From: Eggerthellaceae bacterium
GTDB taxonomy: Bacteria; Actinomycetota; Coriobacteriia; Coriobacteriales; Eggerthellaceae
Length of the DNA: 64,000 nucleotides
Assembly: GCA_009782615.1 (NCBI GenBank)
Contig: WRIS01000009.1
Location: forward strand, 1-64,000
Direction: 5' to 3'
The notes under the pieces are model-generated. The model searched no databases and was not told the origin of the DNA. It saw nothing but the letters and a program-made list of their open reading frames with translations. Of the stretch, positions 53,559 to 64,000 are shown one piece after another (the stretch's first letter is position 1; each line of letters opens with the position of its first letter). The translations under genes and the position numbers were made by a program.

Positions 53559-53679
53559 GGGCGTTGAAAAAGCGCCGAAATTGCGGAAACGGTGCCGGGC
53601 GAGCCCAAAAAAACATCTCGCAAACCCCCTGTTAAAAAGCAAAAACGCAGAAAAAATACATACTTTCAAAAAGTTTTTC

Positions 53680-53708
53680 TTGACATTTGTTCCTCGGCGT
53701 AATATTTT
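53680..53708 (+). promoter_or_regulatory. Promoter of rpoB-rpoC
   Basis: TTGACA (53680-53685) and TATTTT (53703-53708) are 17 bases apart; A/T-rich sequence lies upstream, as in strong promoters. The gene start follows 56 bases downstream, behind a GGAGG site. Confidence 0.75.
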
Positions 53709-53763
53709 AAGAAATTGTGATTTTTCACTGATTTCTCTACTTTCGTGAAGGAGGAACAGCCTC

Positions 53764-56700
53764 GTGGTTAAGACAAAAACCCCGACTCCTACCAGCCTTT
53801 TTAGGAACCGCAAAAGCTTTGCCAAGATTCCTGACGTCATGGACGTCCCCAACTTGATTGCCATTCAAATCGAAAGTTTCGAATGGTTCAAAAGTGACGG
53901 TCTCGACCAAGCTTTTACCGACATCAGTCCCATCGAAAATTCAACGAAGGACATGTGTGTCGAATTCGGCAAGCACACCTTTGGCGAACCAAAATTCAGC
54001 GTAGATAAATGTAAGGAAAAAGATATTTCCTACCAAGCGTCGCTTATGGTTGAAGTTCGGTTCATTAATCGTGAAACAGGCGAAATTCAAGAACAAGAAG
54101 TGTTCATGGGCGATTTCCCGCTTATGACTCCGCAAGGTACGTTTATTATCAACGGTACCGAGCGCGTTGTTGTTTCGCAGTTGGTTCGCAGCCCTGGTGT
54201 GTATTTCGCAACTGAGCGCGACAAAACCTCTGATAAAACCATCTATAACGCCAAGGTTATCCCTTCGCGTGGTGCCTGGCTTGAATTTGAGACCGACAAG
54301 CGCGACATCCTTTCGGTGCGTATCGACCGCAAGCGCAAGCAACCAGCGACTTTGCTGCTGCGTGCCCTTGGTCTTGCCGAAACGCGTGAGCAAATTATCG
54401 AATTGCTCGGCGACAGCGAAATGGTGCTGCGCACCCTTGACCGCGACCCTGCTACCACCAAAGAAGAATCGCTTATCGAACTTTACAAGCGCTTCCGTCC
54501 TGGTGAACCACCGACAATTGACTCAGCGCGCACTTTGCTGGATGGCTTGTTCTTCAATCCGCAACGCTATGACCTGGCAAAAGTTGGTCGCTACAAGATA
54601 AACAAAAAGCTCGGGTTTGACCCCGACAACGAAAGCTCAACGCTGACCACCGACGACATCGTGAAAACGATGCAATATATCGTGCAGCTACATGATGGCG
54701 TCGAAGGACATACCACTGACGATATCGACCATTTCGGCAACCGTCGTATTAAGACCGTCGGGGAACTTATCCAAAATCAGTTCCGTATCGGACTTTCCCG
54801 TATGGAACGCGTTGTTCGTGAGCGCATGAGCATGCAAGAGCCTGACAAAATCACGCCGCAAAGCCTCATCAACATTCGCCCCATCGTTGCCGCCGTCAAG
54901 GAATTTTTCGGTTCTTCGCAGCTTTCCCAGTTCATGGATCAAACAAATCCTGCTGCGGGCATCACCAACAAGCGCCGTCTTTCGGCACTCGGTCCTGGTG
55001 GTCTTTCGCGTGAGCGCGCGGGCTTTGAAGTTCGCGACGTGCACACCAGCCACTATGGTCGTATGTGCCCGATTGAAACGCCTGAAGGCCCCAACATCGG
55101 ACTCATCGGTTCGCTCGCCAGTTTTGCGCGCGTGAATCCGTATGGTTTTATTGAAACTCCCTATCGTCGTGTGGTGAACGGCAAGGTGACCGACGAAGTT
55201 GACTACCTGACCGCCGACGAAGAAGAAAACTACATTATTGCGCAGGCAAACGATGAATTTGACCCCGAAACCCGCGAATTCGGAACGCGGGACGCAAAAG
55301 GCAAACTTATCAAATCGAAGCGCATTTTGTGCCGCACCAAGGACAGCAACGGCGTCTTTGGTGAGCCCGACGAAATCGAGCCGAAGCGCGTTCAGTACAT
55401 GGACGTGTCTCCGCGCCAGATGGTGTCGGTTGCAACTTCGCTCATTCCCTTCCTCGAGCATGACGACGCGAACCGCGCACTCATGGGCTCGAACATGCAG
55501 CGCCAGGCAGTGCCGCTTTTGCGTCCCGCCGCGCCGCTCATCGGGACGGGCATTGAGCATCGTATCGCGGTCGACTCGGGCGAAATCATGATAGCCCAGC
55601 GCTCAGGCGTGGTTGACTACGTTGACGGGCAGACCATCATCATCCTCAACGACGAGGGCGAATACGACGAATACCTTATTCCGAAATTCCAGCGTTCAAA
55701 CCAAAGTGGTTGCATTAACCATCGCCCCATCGTGCGCAAAGGGGATGAAATTTCTGCAGGCGACGTCTTGGCAGACGGTCCTTCATGTGACGGCGGAGAA
55801 TTGGCGCTTGGTCAAAACCTCATGATTGCTTATATGCCGTGGGAAGGCTACAACTACGAGGACGCCATCATCGTGTCCGAGCGCGTGGTTGCCGAAGACT
55901 TGCTCACGAGCATCCATATTTCCGAATACGAAATTGACGCGCGCGACACGAAACTTGGACCCGAAGAAATCACGCGTGAACTCCCGAACATTTCTGATGA
56001 CATGATTTCTGACCTTGATGGTGATGGAATCATTCGCATCGGTGCCGAGGTGTTCCCAGGTGATGTGTTGGTGGGCAAGGTAACGCCTAAGGGCGAAACC
56101 GAACTCACTGCTGAAGAAAGGCTTTTGCGCGCCATCTTTGGTGAAAAGGCGCGCGAGGTACGCGACACTTCACTCAAGGTTCCTCATGGTGCAGGTGGGC
56201 GCGTTATCGGCGTGAGCCGTTTCTCGCGTCTTGATGGCGACGAATTGTCTCCAGGCATCAATGAATTGGTGCGCGTTTACGTTGCACAAAAGCGCAAAAT
56301 TCAACAGGGCGACAAACTTTCAGGACGTCACGGAAACAAGGGCGTTATTTCACGCATCTTGCCTGTTGAGGATATGCCTTACCTGGCAGACGGCACGCCT
56401 ATCGACATCATCTTAAACCCGCTGGGCGTTCCTTCTCGTATGAACGTTGGTCAGCTGCTCGAATGTCACTTGGGCTGGGCGGCGAAATGGGGCTGGTCTG
56501 ACGAGGCCGATTCCAACGAAGTAGTTGAAGGTCCCATTCACATTGCAAGTCCCGTGTTTGACGGCGCAACTGAAAAAGAAATTTCGGACGCTATCGAACA
56601 TGCCAACACGAACCTTCTTAATATTCATCAGGAACGCTACGGTAAGAAAGCTTTCGAAGAATTCGTGCCGCAGCTTTCCCGTACAGGTAAGGCGATTTTG

Positions 56701-57402
56701 TTCGACGGGCGCACGGGCGAGCAATTCCGCGAGCCGATTACGGTGGGGCAAAGCTATATCTTGAAACTCGGACACATGGTTGATGACAAGATTCATGCCC
56801 GCTCAACTGGTCCGTACAGCTTGATTACCCAGCAGCCGCTTGGTGGTAAAGCCCAGTTCGGCGGTCAGCGTTTCGGAGAAATGGAAGTGTGGGCGCTCTA
56901 CGCTTACGGCGTGAGTCACGTGCTCCAAGAGATTCTCACCGTGAAATCAGACGATACTTCGGGTCGCGTGAAGTCCTACGAAGCAATCGTTAAGGGCGAA
57001 AACATCCCCGCGGCAGAAGTTCCCGAATCCTTTAAGGTGTTGGTCAAGGAAATGAAATCACTTTGCCTCAATGTTGAACTTGAGGGCGAAGGTCAGGTCA
57101 TGCGCGACATTTCAGACGAAACCGAAGAAGCCAATGACGCCGATTCCGCCTTGCTTGCCGCAATTCGGGCAGACGCCTTAAAGACGGAAGAAGAAGCAAC
57201 CGATTCACTGAAAGATATCGCGCTTGAACTAGGTGATTTAATGAAAGACGTTTCAGGTCTTGAAGATGATACCAACGAACTACTCGGCGGCGGTCTTGAT
57301 GATTTGATTGGCGGCGATGCGGACGGTTTAATCAGTCTTGCAGCTGATGATTTAATCGGAGGAACCACCGAGGAAGCGTCAACTGATGGAGAGGAGGGCT
57401 AA
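53764..57402 (+). CDS. rpoB: RNA polymerase beta subunit
   Basis: The 1212-residue protein starts at GTG. Universal blocks are present: [21 protein letters not shown], the rifampicin region [88 protein letters not shown] and [17 protein letters not shown]. The residue equivalent to E. coli His526 is Asn (N402). After the conserved end near residue 1120 there is an acidic tail of about 90 residues ([16 protein letters not shown]). It overlaps rpoC by one base. Confidence 0.98.
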   Translation: MVKTKTPTPTSLFRNRKSFAKIPDVMDVPNLIAIQIESFEWFKSDGLDQAFTDISPIENSTKDMCVEFGKHTFGEPKFSVDKCKEKDISYQASLMVEVRFINRETGEIQEQEVFMGDFPLMTPQGTFIINGTERVVVSQLVRSPGVYFATERDKTSDKTIYNAKVIPSRGAWLEFETDKRDILSVRIDRKRKQPATLLLRALGLAETREQIIELLGDSEMVLRTLDRDPATTKEESLIELYKRFRPGEPPTIDSARTLLDGLFFNPQRYDLAKVGRYKINKKLGFDPDNESSTLTTDDIVKTMQYIVQLHDGVEGHTTDDIDHFGNRRIKTVGELIQNQFRIGLSRMERVVRERMSMQEPDKITPQSLINIRPIVAAVKEFFGSSQLSQFMDQTNPAAGITNKRRLSALGPGGLSRERAGFEVRDVHTSHYGRMCPIETPEGPNIGLIGSLASFARVNPYGFIETPYRRVVNGKVTDEVDYLTADEEENYIIAQANDEFDPETREFGTRDAKGKLIKSKRILCRTKDSNGVFGEPDEIEPKRVQYMDVSPRQMVSVATSLIPFLEHDDANRALMGSNMQRQAVPLLRPAAPLIGTGIEHRIAVDSGEIMIAQRSGVVDYVDGQTIIILNDEGEYDEYLIPKFQRSNQSGCINHRPIVRKGDEISAGDVLADGPSCDGGELALGQNLMIAYMPWEGYNYEDAIIVSERVVAEDLLTSIHISEYEIDARDTKLGPEEITRELPNISDDMISDLDGDGIIRIGAEVFPGDVLVGKVTPKGETELTAEERLLRAIFGEKAREVRDTSLKVPHGAGGRVIGVSRFSRLDGDELSPGINELVRVYVAQKRKIQQGDKLSGRHGNKGVISRILPVEDMPYLADGTPIDIILNPLGVPSRMNVGQLLECHLGWAAKWGWSDEADSNEVVEGPIHIASPVFDGATEKEISDAIEHANTNLLNIHQERYGKKAFEEFVPQLSRTGKAILFDGRTGEQFREPITVGQSYILKLGHMVDDKIHARSTGPYSLITQQPLGGKAQFGGQRFGEMEVWALYAYGVSHVLQEILTVKSDDTSGRVKSYEAIVKGENIPAAEVPESFKVLVKEMKSLCLNVELEGEGQVMRDISDETEEANDADSALLAAIRADALKTEEEATDSLKDIALELGDLMKDVSGLEDDTNELLGGGLDDLIGGDADGLISLAADDLIGGTTEEASTDGEEG

Positions 57403-60400
57403 TGGCAGAATTCGATGTGAACAACTTTGATGCTTTGCGTATTTCGCTCGCGAGTGCTGAAGATGTACGAAGCTGGTCGCGCGGGGAAGTCAAAAAGCCC
57501 GAGACCATCAACTACCGTACCTTAAAGCCTGAAAAAGACGGCTTGTTTTGTGAAAAGATTTTCGGACCCACCAAGGATTGGGAATGTGCCTGCGGCAAGT
57601 ATAAGCGCGTGCGCTTCAAGGGTATTGTGTGCGAACGCTGCGGTGTTGAAGTTACGCGCTCCAAAGTGCGTCGCGACCGCATGGGGCATATCGAACTTGC
57701 GGCTCCCGTGAGCCACATCTGGTACTTTAAGGGTTCGCCTTCGCGCTTGGGTTATCTGTTGGATATTCCGCCGAAGGAATTGGAAAAGGTGCTCTATTTC
57801 GCTTCGTCTATCGTTACGTCGGTTGACAAAGAAGCACGCGAAGCAGATATCGACGAACTGCGCGACGAACTCGCGGCTGATTTAGAGGAATTGGATGCCG
57901 AGCGCGACCGCCTTATCGAGGTAACACGCAAGCTTTCAATCGACTACGCTCCTGAAGCTGATGATTTCGTTGATGAAACAGACGAAGACGAGCGCATGAC
58001 CCCTGAAGAAGTTGAAGAAGAAGTTGCCGACATCTACGAAGAATTTAACGAGCGCAAGGCCTTGCGCAGCGAATCCTTCGACAACTTTATGAAGATTGAA
58101 GCCAAGCAACTCATCTCTGACGAAGGTCTTTATCGCGAAATGCGCCTGAATTATAGCGATTATTTTACGGGCGGCATGGGCGCCGAAGCGGTGCGCGACT
58201 TGCTTGAAGCAATTGACCTTGAAGCAACGGGCGAAGAACTGCGCGAAACCATTGCGACGGGCAAAGGTCAAAAGCGCGCCAAGGCTATCAAGCGTTTGAA
58301 GGTTGTTGATGCATTTTTGAAGAGCGTCAACAAGCCGACAGACATGGTCTTAGATGTCGTTCCTGTCATCCCTCCCGATTTGCGCCCCATGGTGCAGCTT
58401 GATGGTGGGCGTTTTGCCGCGAGCGACTTAAACGATTTGTATCGTCGCGTTATCAACCGCAATAATCGTTTGAAGCGCCTGCTTGACTTAGGGGCTCCAG
58501 AAATTATCGTGAACAACGAAAAGCGTATGCTGCAAGAAGCGGTTGATTCGCTCTTCGACAACGGACGTCGTGGTCGCCCTGTAACTGGGTCGGGCAGCCG
58601 TCCGCTGAAGTCGATTTCAGACATGCTCAAAGGTAAACAAGGACGCTTCCGCCAAAATCTGCTCGGTAAGCGTGTGGACTATTCGGGTCGTTCGGTTATC
58701 GTGGTTGGTCCGCAGCTCAAACTGCACCAGTGCGGCTTGCCCTCACAGATGGCTCTCGAACTCTTCAAGCCTTTCGTTATGAAACGCCTGGTTGAACTCG
58801 AATATGCCGCAAACATCAAAGCGGCAAAACGCGCGGTTGACCGCGGTGCTAGCTATGTATGGGACGTGCTCGAAGAAGTTATCACCGAACATCCCGTGCT
58901 CTTGAACCGCGCACCCACCTTGCATCGTTTGGGTATTCAAGCATTCGAGCCAGTACTTGTGGAAGGTAAGGCAATCCGCCTTCATCCGCTTGTTTGTACC
59001 GCCTTTAACGCTGACTTCGACGGCGACCAAATGGCGGTACACGTGCCGCTTTCCAACGAAGCCCAGGCAGAAGCGCGCGTGCTCATGCTTTCTTCGAACA
59101 ACATCAAATCACCCGCGCATGGACGTCCGCTGACGGTTCCGACACAAGACATGATTATCGGTCTGTACTACGTAACCGCTGCGCGTGACGGCTTCCCTGG
59201 TGAGGGTCGTTCGTTCATCGACTTTGATGACGCGATGAACTGCTACAACGCTCGTGCCGAACTCGACCTTCAGGCAAAAATCTGGGTGCGCCTTTCGCAA
59301 GACGTACAGGTTGCAACTGCCTACAACGAATTTGAGGAATGCAAGGCGGGGCAGCGTATTGAAACTACTATCGGGCGTATTCTCTTCAACGATGTATTGC
59401 CTGATGATTATCCCTACCTTAACTACGAGATGAACAAAAAGGAAATCGGACGCCTCGTTGAAGATTGCTGTAATCGTTACGAACTTTCCGACATGCCTGC
59501 CATTTTGGACGGTTTGAAGGATGCAGGTTTCCACTACGCAACGCGTGCAGGTGTTACGGTTTCGGTGTATGACGCTACCGTGCCGCCTGAAAAGGACGAA
59601 ATCTTAGCGAAATATGACGCGAAGGTTGCCTCAATTGACGAGGACTACGAAATGGGCCTTATGTCAAGTGATGAACGCCACAAGCAGGTAGTTGATTTAT
59701 GGAACGCCGCCAATGATGAGGTGGGCGATGCCATGGCAAACAACTTCGACAAGTTTAACCCCATCTACATGATGGCGTTTTCTGGCGCTCGTGGTAACAT
59801 CAAGCAGATTCGCCAGCTGGCGGGTATGCGCGGTCTTATGTCTGACCCGAAAGGTGAGATTATCGACCGCCCCATCAAGGCAAACTTCCGCGAGGGCTTG
59901 TCGGTTCTCGAATACTTTATTTCAACACACGGCGCTCGTAAGGGTCTTGCCGACACCGCACTTCGTACCGCGGACTCGGGCTATCTTACCCGTCGTCTGG
60001 TGGACGTCGCCCAAGATGTTATCATCCGCGAACTCGACTGCGAAACGACCGACGGTGTTACCTATTCTCTCTTCGATGAAAAAGGTTTTTTGGATGAAAA
60101 CCTCATCGGACGCTGCTTGCTCGAAGAGGTTAAAGCCAAAGATGGTTCGGTTATCATCGGTGCAGGCGAACACGTTACTGGTATGGAACAGCTGCGCGCC
60201 ATCCAGGAAAACGGCATCGAAGAAGTACTCATCCGCACGGTTATGACCTGTCACGCCGATTTCGGCGTATGCCAGAAATGCTACGGTTGGGATCTTGCCA
60301 CTTCGCGTCCTGTCAACATCGGCACGGCAGTGGGCATTATCGCCGCGCAATCAATCGGCGAACCAGGAACCCAGCTTACCATGCGTACCTTCCACACGGG

Positions 60401-61808
60401 CGGTGTCGCTGGTGAGGACATCACGCACGGCTTGCCGCGTGTTACCGAACTTTTCGAAGCACGCAGGCCTAAAGGTCAGGCAGTGCTTGCCGAAATTGCA
60501 GGTACGCTGCAAATTGCCAACGACAAGCTGACGAAAACTCTGACCATCCACGATGACCAGGGGAATATCCGCGAATACGTGATTTCAGCGCGTGCCCAGA
60601 TGCTTCCTGGTGTGGTTGATACCTGCGAAGTGAAGGTGGGGCAACAGCTGACGAAAGGTTCGGTCAACCCGCACGATTTGCTGCGTTTAACCGACCCGAA
60701 CACAACCTTGCGCTACATCGTTTCTCAGGTACAAGGCGTTTATATCAGCCAAGGCGTTGATATTAACGACAAACACATCGAAGTTATCGCGCGCCAGATG
60801 CTGCGCAAAGTGGTCGTTTTGGATGCGGGTAAGTCTGACTATTTGCCTGGTCGTCAGGTCAATCGCTTCGAGTTCGAGAAAATCGCGAACAAGCTGGTGC
60901 TCGAAGGAGGAGAGCCTCCCGTGGGACAACCGCTGCTTTTAGGTATCACGAAGGCTTCTTTGGCAACGGATTCCTGGCTTTCGGCTGCGTCCTTCCAAGA
61001 AACCACCAAGGTGTTAACCGATGCGGCAATCGAAGCCAAGACCGACCGCCTTGCAGGGCTTAAGGAAAACGTTATCATCGGCAAGCCCATACCTGCAGGA
61101 ACAGGGCTTTCGCGCTATCGCAAGATTGGACTCACCTACAAAGGACATCCCATCGGACGCGTTTCGGGCGACAATCTCCCCGACTTCGCACCTGATGCAC
61201 TGCGCGATATCGAAGAGCTGCTTCCACAGCCGCAGGATTGGTCGCTTGACAACGAAAATTACCTCAACATGGGGGTCAATTACGGCAACTACTTCAACGG
61301 CATGGGACTTGGTCAGCGTTTGCACAACCTTTCGGACGAAGATGCGCGCCTTTACATCTACGATGATTTGGGCGTGTCGCAGCGCTGGGCAAACAAGTTT
61401 TCCGAAGCGGGTATTGAAACTGTTGCCGATTTAATGGGTCATACCGAAGAAGACCTGCTTCGCATTGAAGGCATTGGAGTCAAGGCGATTGAAGAACTCA
61501 AAGAAGGCTTGGAAGACCACGACCTGCTTTATATCATCGAAGATGGTCTGGCGGCGTCAAATGATGACATGAGTCAGCTTCTTGACATGGTTTTCTCGCC
61601 TGACGATACGATTCTTATCGGTGGGGATGAACCGCCGACTTTCAATACCGATGGGGAAGATATGCTCGGCGAAGCCTTGCCGCCTCGTTCCTACCAGCGC
61701 AATCTTGAAGAACTCGATGCGCTTCTCGGACCGCGGTTCAACGGTTTGTCAGGCATGTCCATTGTTGACGTTGATGCGCCGCAAGCAGAATTAGACGACG
61801 AAGAATAA
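57402..61808 (+). CDS. rpoC: RNA polymerase beta' subunit with extra C-terminal HhH domain
   Basis: The 1468-residue protein has the zinc site C62, C64, C77 and C80, the catalytic NADFDGD loop (536-542, Asp 538/540/542), the rudder/bridge regions ([40 protein letters not shown]) and a second zinc site ([13 protein letters not shown]). After the conserved end ([10 protein letters not shown]-like region near 1288) it continues with about 160 residues. These include a helix-hairpin-helix segment at about 1321-1378 ([35 protein letters not shown]), like RNA polymerase alpha CTD, and an acidic tail. Terminator at 61815-61842. Confidence 0.98.
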   Translation: MAEFDVNNFDALRISLASAEDVRSWSRGEVKKPETINYRTLKPEKDGLFCEKIFGPTKDWECACGKYKRVRFKGIVCERCGVEVTRSKVRRDRMGHIELAAPVSHIWYFKGSPSRLGYLLDIPPKELEKVLYFASSIVTSVDKEAREADIDELRDELAADLEELDAERDRLIEVTRKLSIDYAPEADDFVDETDEDERMTPEEVEEEVADIYEEFNERKALRSESFDNFMKIEAKQLISDEGLYREMRLNYSDYFTGGMGAEAVRDLLEAIDLEATGEELRETIATGKGQKRAKAIKRLKVVDAFLKSVNKPTDMVLDVVPVIPPDLRPMVQLDGGRFAASDLNDLYRRVINRNNRLKRLLDLGAPEIIVNNEKRMLQEAVDSLFDNGRRGRPVTGSGSRPLKSISDMLKGKQGRFRQNLLGKRVDYSGRSVIVVGPQLKLHQCGLPSQMALELFKPFVMKRLVELEYAANIKAAKRAVDRGASYVWDVLEEVITEHPVLLNRAPTLHRLGIQAFEPVLVEGKAIRLHPLVCTAFNADFDGDQMAVHVPLSNEAQAEARVLMLSSNNIKSPAHGRPLTVPTQDMIIGLYYVTAARDGFPGEGRSFIDFDDAMNCYNARAELDLQAKIWVRLSQDVQVATAYNEFEECKAGQRIETTIGRILFNDVLPDDYPYLNYEMNKKEIGRLVEDCCNRYELSDMPAILDGLKDAGFHYATRAGVTVSVYDATVPPEKDEILAKYDAKVASIDEDYEMGLMSSDERHKQVVDLWNAANDEVGDAMANNFDKFNPIYMMAFSGARGNIKQIRQLAGMRGLMSDPKGEIIDRPIKANFREGLSVLEYFISTHGARKGLADTALRTADSGYLTRRLVDVAQDVIIRELDCETTDGVTYSLFDEKGFLDENLIGRCLLEEVKAKDGSVIIGAGEHVTGMEQLRAIQENGIEEVLIRTVMTCHADFGVCQKCYGWDLATSRPVNIGTAVGIIAAQSIGEPGTQLTMRTFHTGGVAGEDITHGLPRVTELFEARRPKGQAVLAEIAGTLQIANDKLTKTLTIHDDQGNIREYVISARAQMLPGVVDTCEVKVGQQLTKGSVNPHDLLRLTDPNTTLRYIVSQVQGVYISQGVDINDKHIEVIARQMLRKVVVLDAGKSDYLPGRQVNRFEFEKIANKLVLEGGEPPVGQPLLLGITKASLATDSWLSAASFQETTKVLTDAAIEAKTDRLAGLKENVIIGKPIPAGTGLSRYRKIGLTYKGHPIGRVSGDNLPDFAPDALRDIEELLPQPQDWSLDNENYLNMGVNYGNYFNGMGLGQRLHNLSDEDARLYIYDDLGVSQRWANKFSEAGIETVADLMGHTEEDLLRIEGIGVKAIEELKEGLEDHDLLYIIEDGLAASNDDMSQLLDMVFSPDDTILIGGDEPPTFNTDGEDMLGEALPPRSYQRNLEELDALLGPRFNGLSGMSIVDVDAPQAELDDEE

Positions 61809-61814
61809 CTAGGA

Positions 61815-61842
61815 AAAAGGGCGCCTTCGAGCGCCCTTTTTC
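61815..61842 (+). terminator. Rho-independent terminator after rpoC
   Basis: AAAAAGGGCGC and GCGCCCTTTTT form an 11-bp stem with a 6-base loop and a T-run. Confidence 0.95.
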
Positions 61843-61845
61843 ATT

Positions 61846-61945
61846 GCGAACAACGCAGCAGCTCTCCGTCATTGCGAGGAATACTTGGAGCAGGGACGGC
61901 ACTGTCATTGCGAGGAACGCAGTGACGAAGCAACCTAGTCGTTGA
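61846..61945. repeat. Dispersed CATTGCGAGGA repeats
   Basis: CATTGCGA(GGA) occurs at about 61843, 61870 and 61907, the last as CATTGCGAGGAACGCAGTGA followed by CGAAGCAAC. The piece GGGACGGCACTGT (61893-61905) recurs inverted near the right end of the window (about 63960-63975). This is a widespread intergenic repeat type of unknown role. Confidence 0.7.
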
Positions 61946-61990
61946 TATGCAGGTTGATATGTGTACAAGAAACAAGGAAGAAGCGCCGCT

Positions 61991-62404
61991 ATGTCTTACA
62001 AGACTTATATTCCTAAAACTCAAAACGAAAACGAACCACTTAATGAGGGAAACGTTTCGTCGCAGATAGCAGCAACGCTTGAGGCTCTTGCGAAAACTAT
62101 TGAGGCACGGCGTAGCGCAGGGGAAGAAAGCTACACCTATCGACTCTTGGAGTCTGACCTACAACTCGTGCTCGACAAAATCACCGAAGAAGCGCTTGAA
62201 GTGGTGGAAGCGGCGCACGAAGCAGACGCCGACCACCTTCGCTATGAAATAGCCGATTTGGTCTATCACCTTTTGGTGGTGTTGGGGAGGTTCGACATAT
62301 CTCTTGATGAGCTCAGTGCAGAACTCAATATGCGCATGACGGACGAAGAGCGTCCTTTGGGGGGAATATGTCTGCACGAGCAATACGTGAAGCGAGGTAA
62401 ATAA
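61991..62404 (+). CDS. hisE: Phosphoribosyl-ATP pyrophosphatase
   Basis: ATG 61991 (AAGGAAG upstream) gives 137 residues. After a 35-residue unconserved start, the MazG-like HisE fold appears: LEALAKTIEARRSAGEESYTYRLL, then DKITEEALEVVEAAHEADADHLRYEIADLVYHLLVVL with the metal-binding Glu/Asp pattern. It removes pyrophosphate from PR-ATP in histidine synthesis. It is away from other his genes and overlaps glmM by one base. A general MazG-type house-cleaning enzyme is the alternative. Confidence 0.85.
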   Translation: MSYKTYIPKTQNENEPLNEGNVSSQIAATLEALAKTIEARRSAGEESYTYRLLESDLQLVLDKITEEALEVVEAAHEADADHLRYEIADLVYHLLVVLGRFDISLDELSAELNMRMTDEERPLGGICLHEQYVKRGK

Positions 62405-63744
62405 TGGCTCAATTATTCGGAACCGACGGTGTCCGCGGCATTGCAAACACAGAATTGACCTGCGATATCGCTTTTAAACTTGGGCAAGCAGCCGTTGTTT
62501 TCCTCGGAAAAACTATTGTAGTGGGGAAAGACACTCGTCTTTCGGGTGACATGCTGGAATCAGCCGTGGCGGCAGGCATAATGAGCATGGGCGGAACCGT
62601 GCTGCTTGCGGGCATTATTCCGACTCCTGGTATCGCACTTCTCACGAGCAAACTTCACGGTGATGGCGGAATCGTCATTTCGGCATCGCACAATCCTCCC
62701 GAATACAACGGCATCAAATTCTTCAATTCCCAAGGCTTCAAGCTTTCCGATGCCCTTGAACTGCAGGTGGAAACCTTCGTTTTAGAAGGGGGAGCGAAAG
62801 GCGAAGATTTGCCTTCGGGAGACGCGGTTGGCGTTGCCATTCCTGTTGAGTCGGGCTGCGAAATGTATATCGAAAACGTGGTAAATTCCATACTTGAACA
62901 GGGAATTAACTTTGAAGGTTTACATATTGCGCTCGATGTGGGGCATGGGGCTTCGGCGCTTACGAGCGAAGCAGCGCTGCGTCGGCTGGGTGCGCACGTA
63001 ACCACCATTAACGATGACTTCAACGGACTTGACATCAACGTCGGCTGCGGTTCGACTTGTTTGGATTTCTTGCACGACCTCATGAAAGAAACAGGCGCTG
63101 ATGTGGGCATTGCCCATGACGGCGATGCTGACCGCGTTATGATTGTCGGAACGGACGGTCTTGAAATTGACGGCGACATGATAGAAGCGGTTTGCGCTCT
63201 TGACATGAAACAACGCGGCGTGCTTAAAGGCAATATGGTTGCAACAACCGTTATGGGAAACCTTGGGTTTTTCCACGCCATGCGCGAAGCGGGGATTGAG
63301 GTTTTACAGACGAAAGTGGGCGACCGCTATGTATTAGAAGCCATGATTGAAAAAGGCTGTGTTCTTGGTGGTGAACAAAGCGGGCACCTTATCATGCTTG
63401 AGCACAACACCACAGGTGATGGGCTTTTAGTGGCAGCGCAATTCCTTGCAGCATGTAAGCGCCAAGGAAAAACCGTCGAAGAAGCTGCGTCGGTGATGAA
63501 GCGCGTTCCTCAGGTGCTCATCAATGTTAAGGGCGTTGATAAGGCTGGTCTGTCAACAAATACCACACTTCTTTCAGCCATTGAAGCGGCAGAAAAGGAA
63601 ATGGGGGAAACGGGGCGCGTGCTCATTCGTCCGAGTGGAACCGAACCGCTTGTTCGGGTCATGGTGGAAGCGTTTGATTCTGTTCTTGCCGAACGCATCG
63701 CCCAAACCCTTGCCGAAACGGTAAAATCCGAACTTTCTTTGTAG
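62404..63744 (+). CDS. glmM: Phosphoglucosamine mutase
   Basis: The 446-residue enzyme starts FGTDGVRGIANTELTCDIAF, has the phosphoserine loop VISASHNPPEYNGIKFF (Ser95), the metal loop IAHDGDADRVMIV, GGEQSGHLIML and the phosphate site RPSGTEPLVRVMVEA. It turns GlcN-6-P into GlcN-1-P for GlmU. Confidence 0.97.
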   Translation: MAQLFGTDGVRGIANTELTCDIAFKLGQAAVVFLGKTIVVGKDTRLSGDMLESAVAAGIMSMGGTVLLAGIIPTPGIALLTSKLHGDGGIVISASHNPPEYNGIKFFNSQGFKLSDALELQVETFVLEGGAKGEDLPSGDAVGVAIPVESGCEMYIENVVNSILEQGINFEGLHIALDVGHGASALTSEAALRRLGAHVTTINDDFNGLDINVGCGSTCLDFLHDLMKETGADVGIAHDGDADRVMIVGTDGLEIDGDMIEAVCALDMKQRGVLKGNMVATTVMGNLGFFHAMREAGIEVLQTKVGDRYVLEAMIEKGCVLGGEQSGHLIMLEHNTTGDGLLVAAQFLAACKRQGKTVEEAASVMKRVPQVLINVKGVDKAGLSTNTTLLSAIEAAEKEMGETGRVLIRPSGTEPLVRVMVEAFDSVLAERIAQTLAETVKSELSL

Positions 63745-63907
63745 TGTTCAGAGAGAACCTCGATCCCTTCGCGGTTGCTGTCGAAGGGGTCTCAGTTCAC
63801 CCGTTCCGCTACTCAGATTCTGCGAATCTTCGTGCGCTTCACTGCTGAAATCATAGTAAGATACTAATTGGTGTTCAGAGAGAACTTCGACCCCTTCGAC
63901 AGCAACC
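63744..63907. repeat. Direct and inverted repeats after glmM
   Basis: GTGTTCAGAGAGAAC occurs at 63744 (starting on the last base of the glmM stop) and 63871. GGTTGCTGTCGAAGGGG (63773-63789) returns as its exact inverse at 63891-63907. The pattern suggests the border of a small non-autonomous mobile element. The final bases 63908-64000 contain no gene; a GGGACGGCACTG-type repeat lies inverted at about 63960-63975. Confidence 0.7.
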
Positions 63908-64000
63908 ACTCAGATGCTGGTTCGGCGTTTGTTGCGCGCGCTCTGTGGTGAAAGTGGACACAGTGCCGTCCCCTGTCCATACCGTCCAGGCAACAACCTA

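Noticed and set aside
63975-64000. Second IS110 upstream region at the right edge
   Set aside because: Only GTCCAGGC and a few neighbouring bases resemble the region upstream of the IS110 gene at the left edge; too short to support.

Overview
The window is a 64 kb piece of a bacterial chromosome, most likely from the class Coriobacteriia (Eggerthellales-like Actinomycetota). The main clues are a membrane-bound LuxR-type regulator with about twelve membrane helices (52062-53558), which is typical of that group, a Moco/Fe-S gene pair at the left, FocA-type formate transport, and actinobacterial-style rpoB/rpoC. Base composition is moderate. The polymorphic-toxin island is clearly more AT-rich than the housekeeping genes. 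I see no tRNA or rRNA gene and no CRISPR array.

Left part (1-8.9 kb): a cut-off IS110-family transposase on the minus strand with a long structured upstream region; a mobB-mobA fusion followed by a double Fe-S protein; a two-gene ABC exporter; and a three-gene polar amino-acid ABC importer.

Island (about 8.9-21.5 kb): a disrupted polymorphic-toxin locus. It starts with the N-terminal half of a very unusual WapA-like protein (six membrane helices, a signal-like segment, then a DNRLRE domain), cut by an IS256-family element. Downstream lie three pieces of Rhs/toxin C-termini, each followed by a small candidate immunity gene: a 27-codon toxin tail, a cassette with a pretoxin HINT domain, and a cassette with an Rhs core. 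A frameshifted IS3-family element, a repeated intercassette sequence and a MORN-repeat membrane protein with a frameshift complete it. This is the best candidate for new biology in the window.

Right part (21.5-64 kb): housekeeping clusters. These are rhaD, ltaE and ferritin; tilS-maf-hpt-ftsH-folPK-birA; a MATE pump; bioY; a two-component system; coaX; focA; a ZIP transporter; rplM-rpsI; glmU-prs-pth; htrA; pyrH-frr-uppS-cdsA-dxr-rlmB-yacP; the LuxR regulator; rpoB-rpoC; and hisE-glmM. Many starts are GTG, TTG or possibly non-canonical, and several genes overlap by a few bases.

Non-coding signals include a perfect 16-bp parS site (33970-33985), two long palindromic REP pairs (6105-6230 and 24309-24427) with further degenerate relatives, a candidate structured RNA (about 51663-51860), and a recurring pattern of short tandem duplications that start at or span stop codons of unrelated genes. 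All product names come from reading motifs and overall family resemblance; no database search was run.
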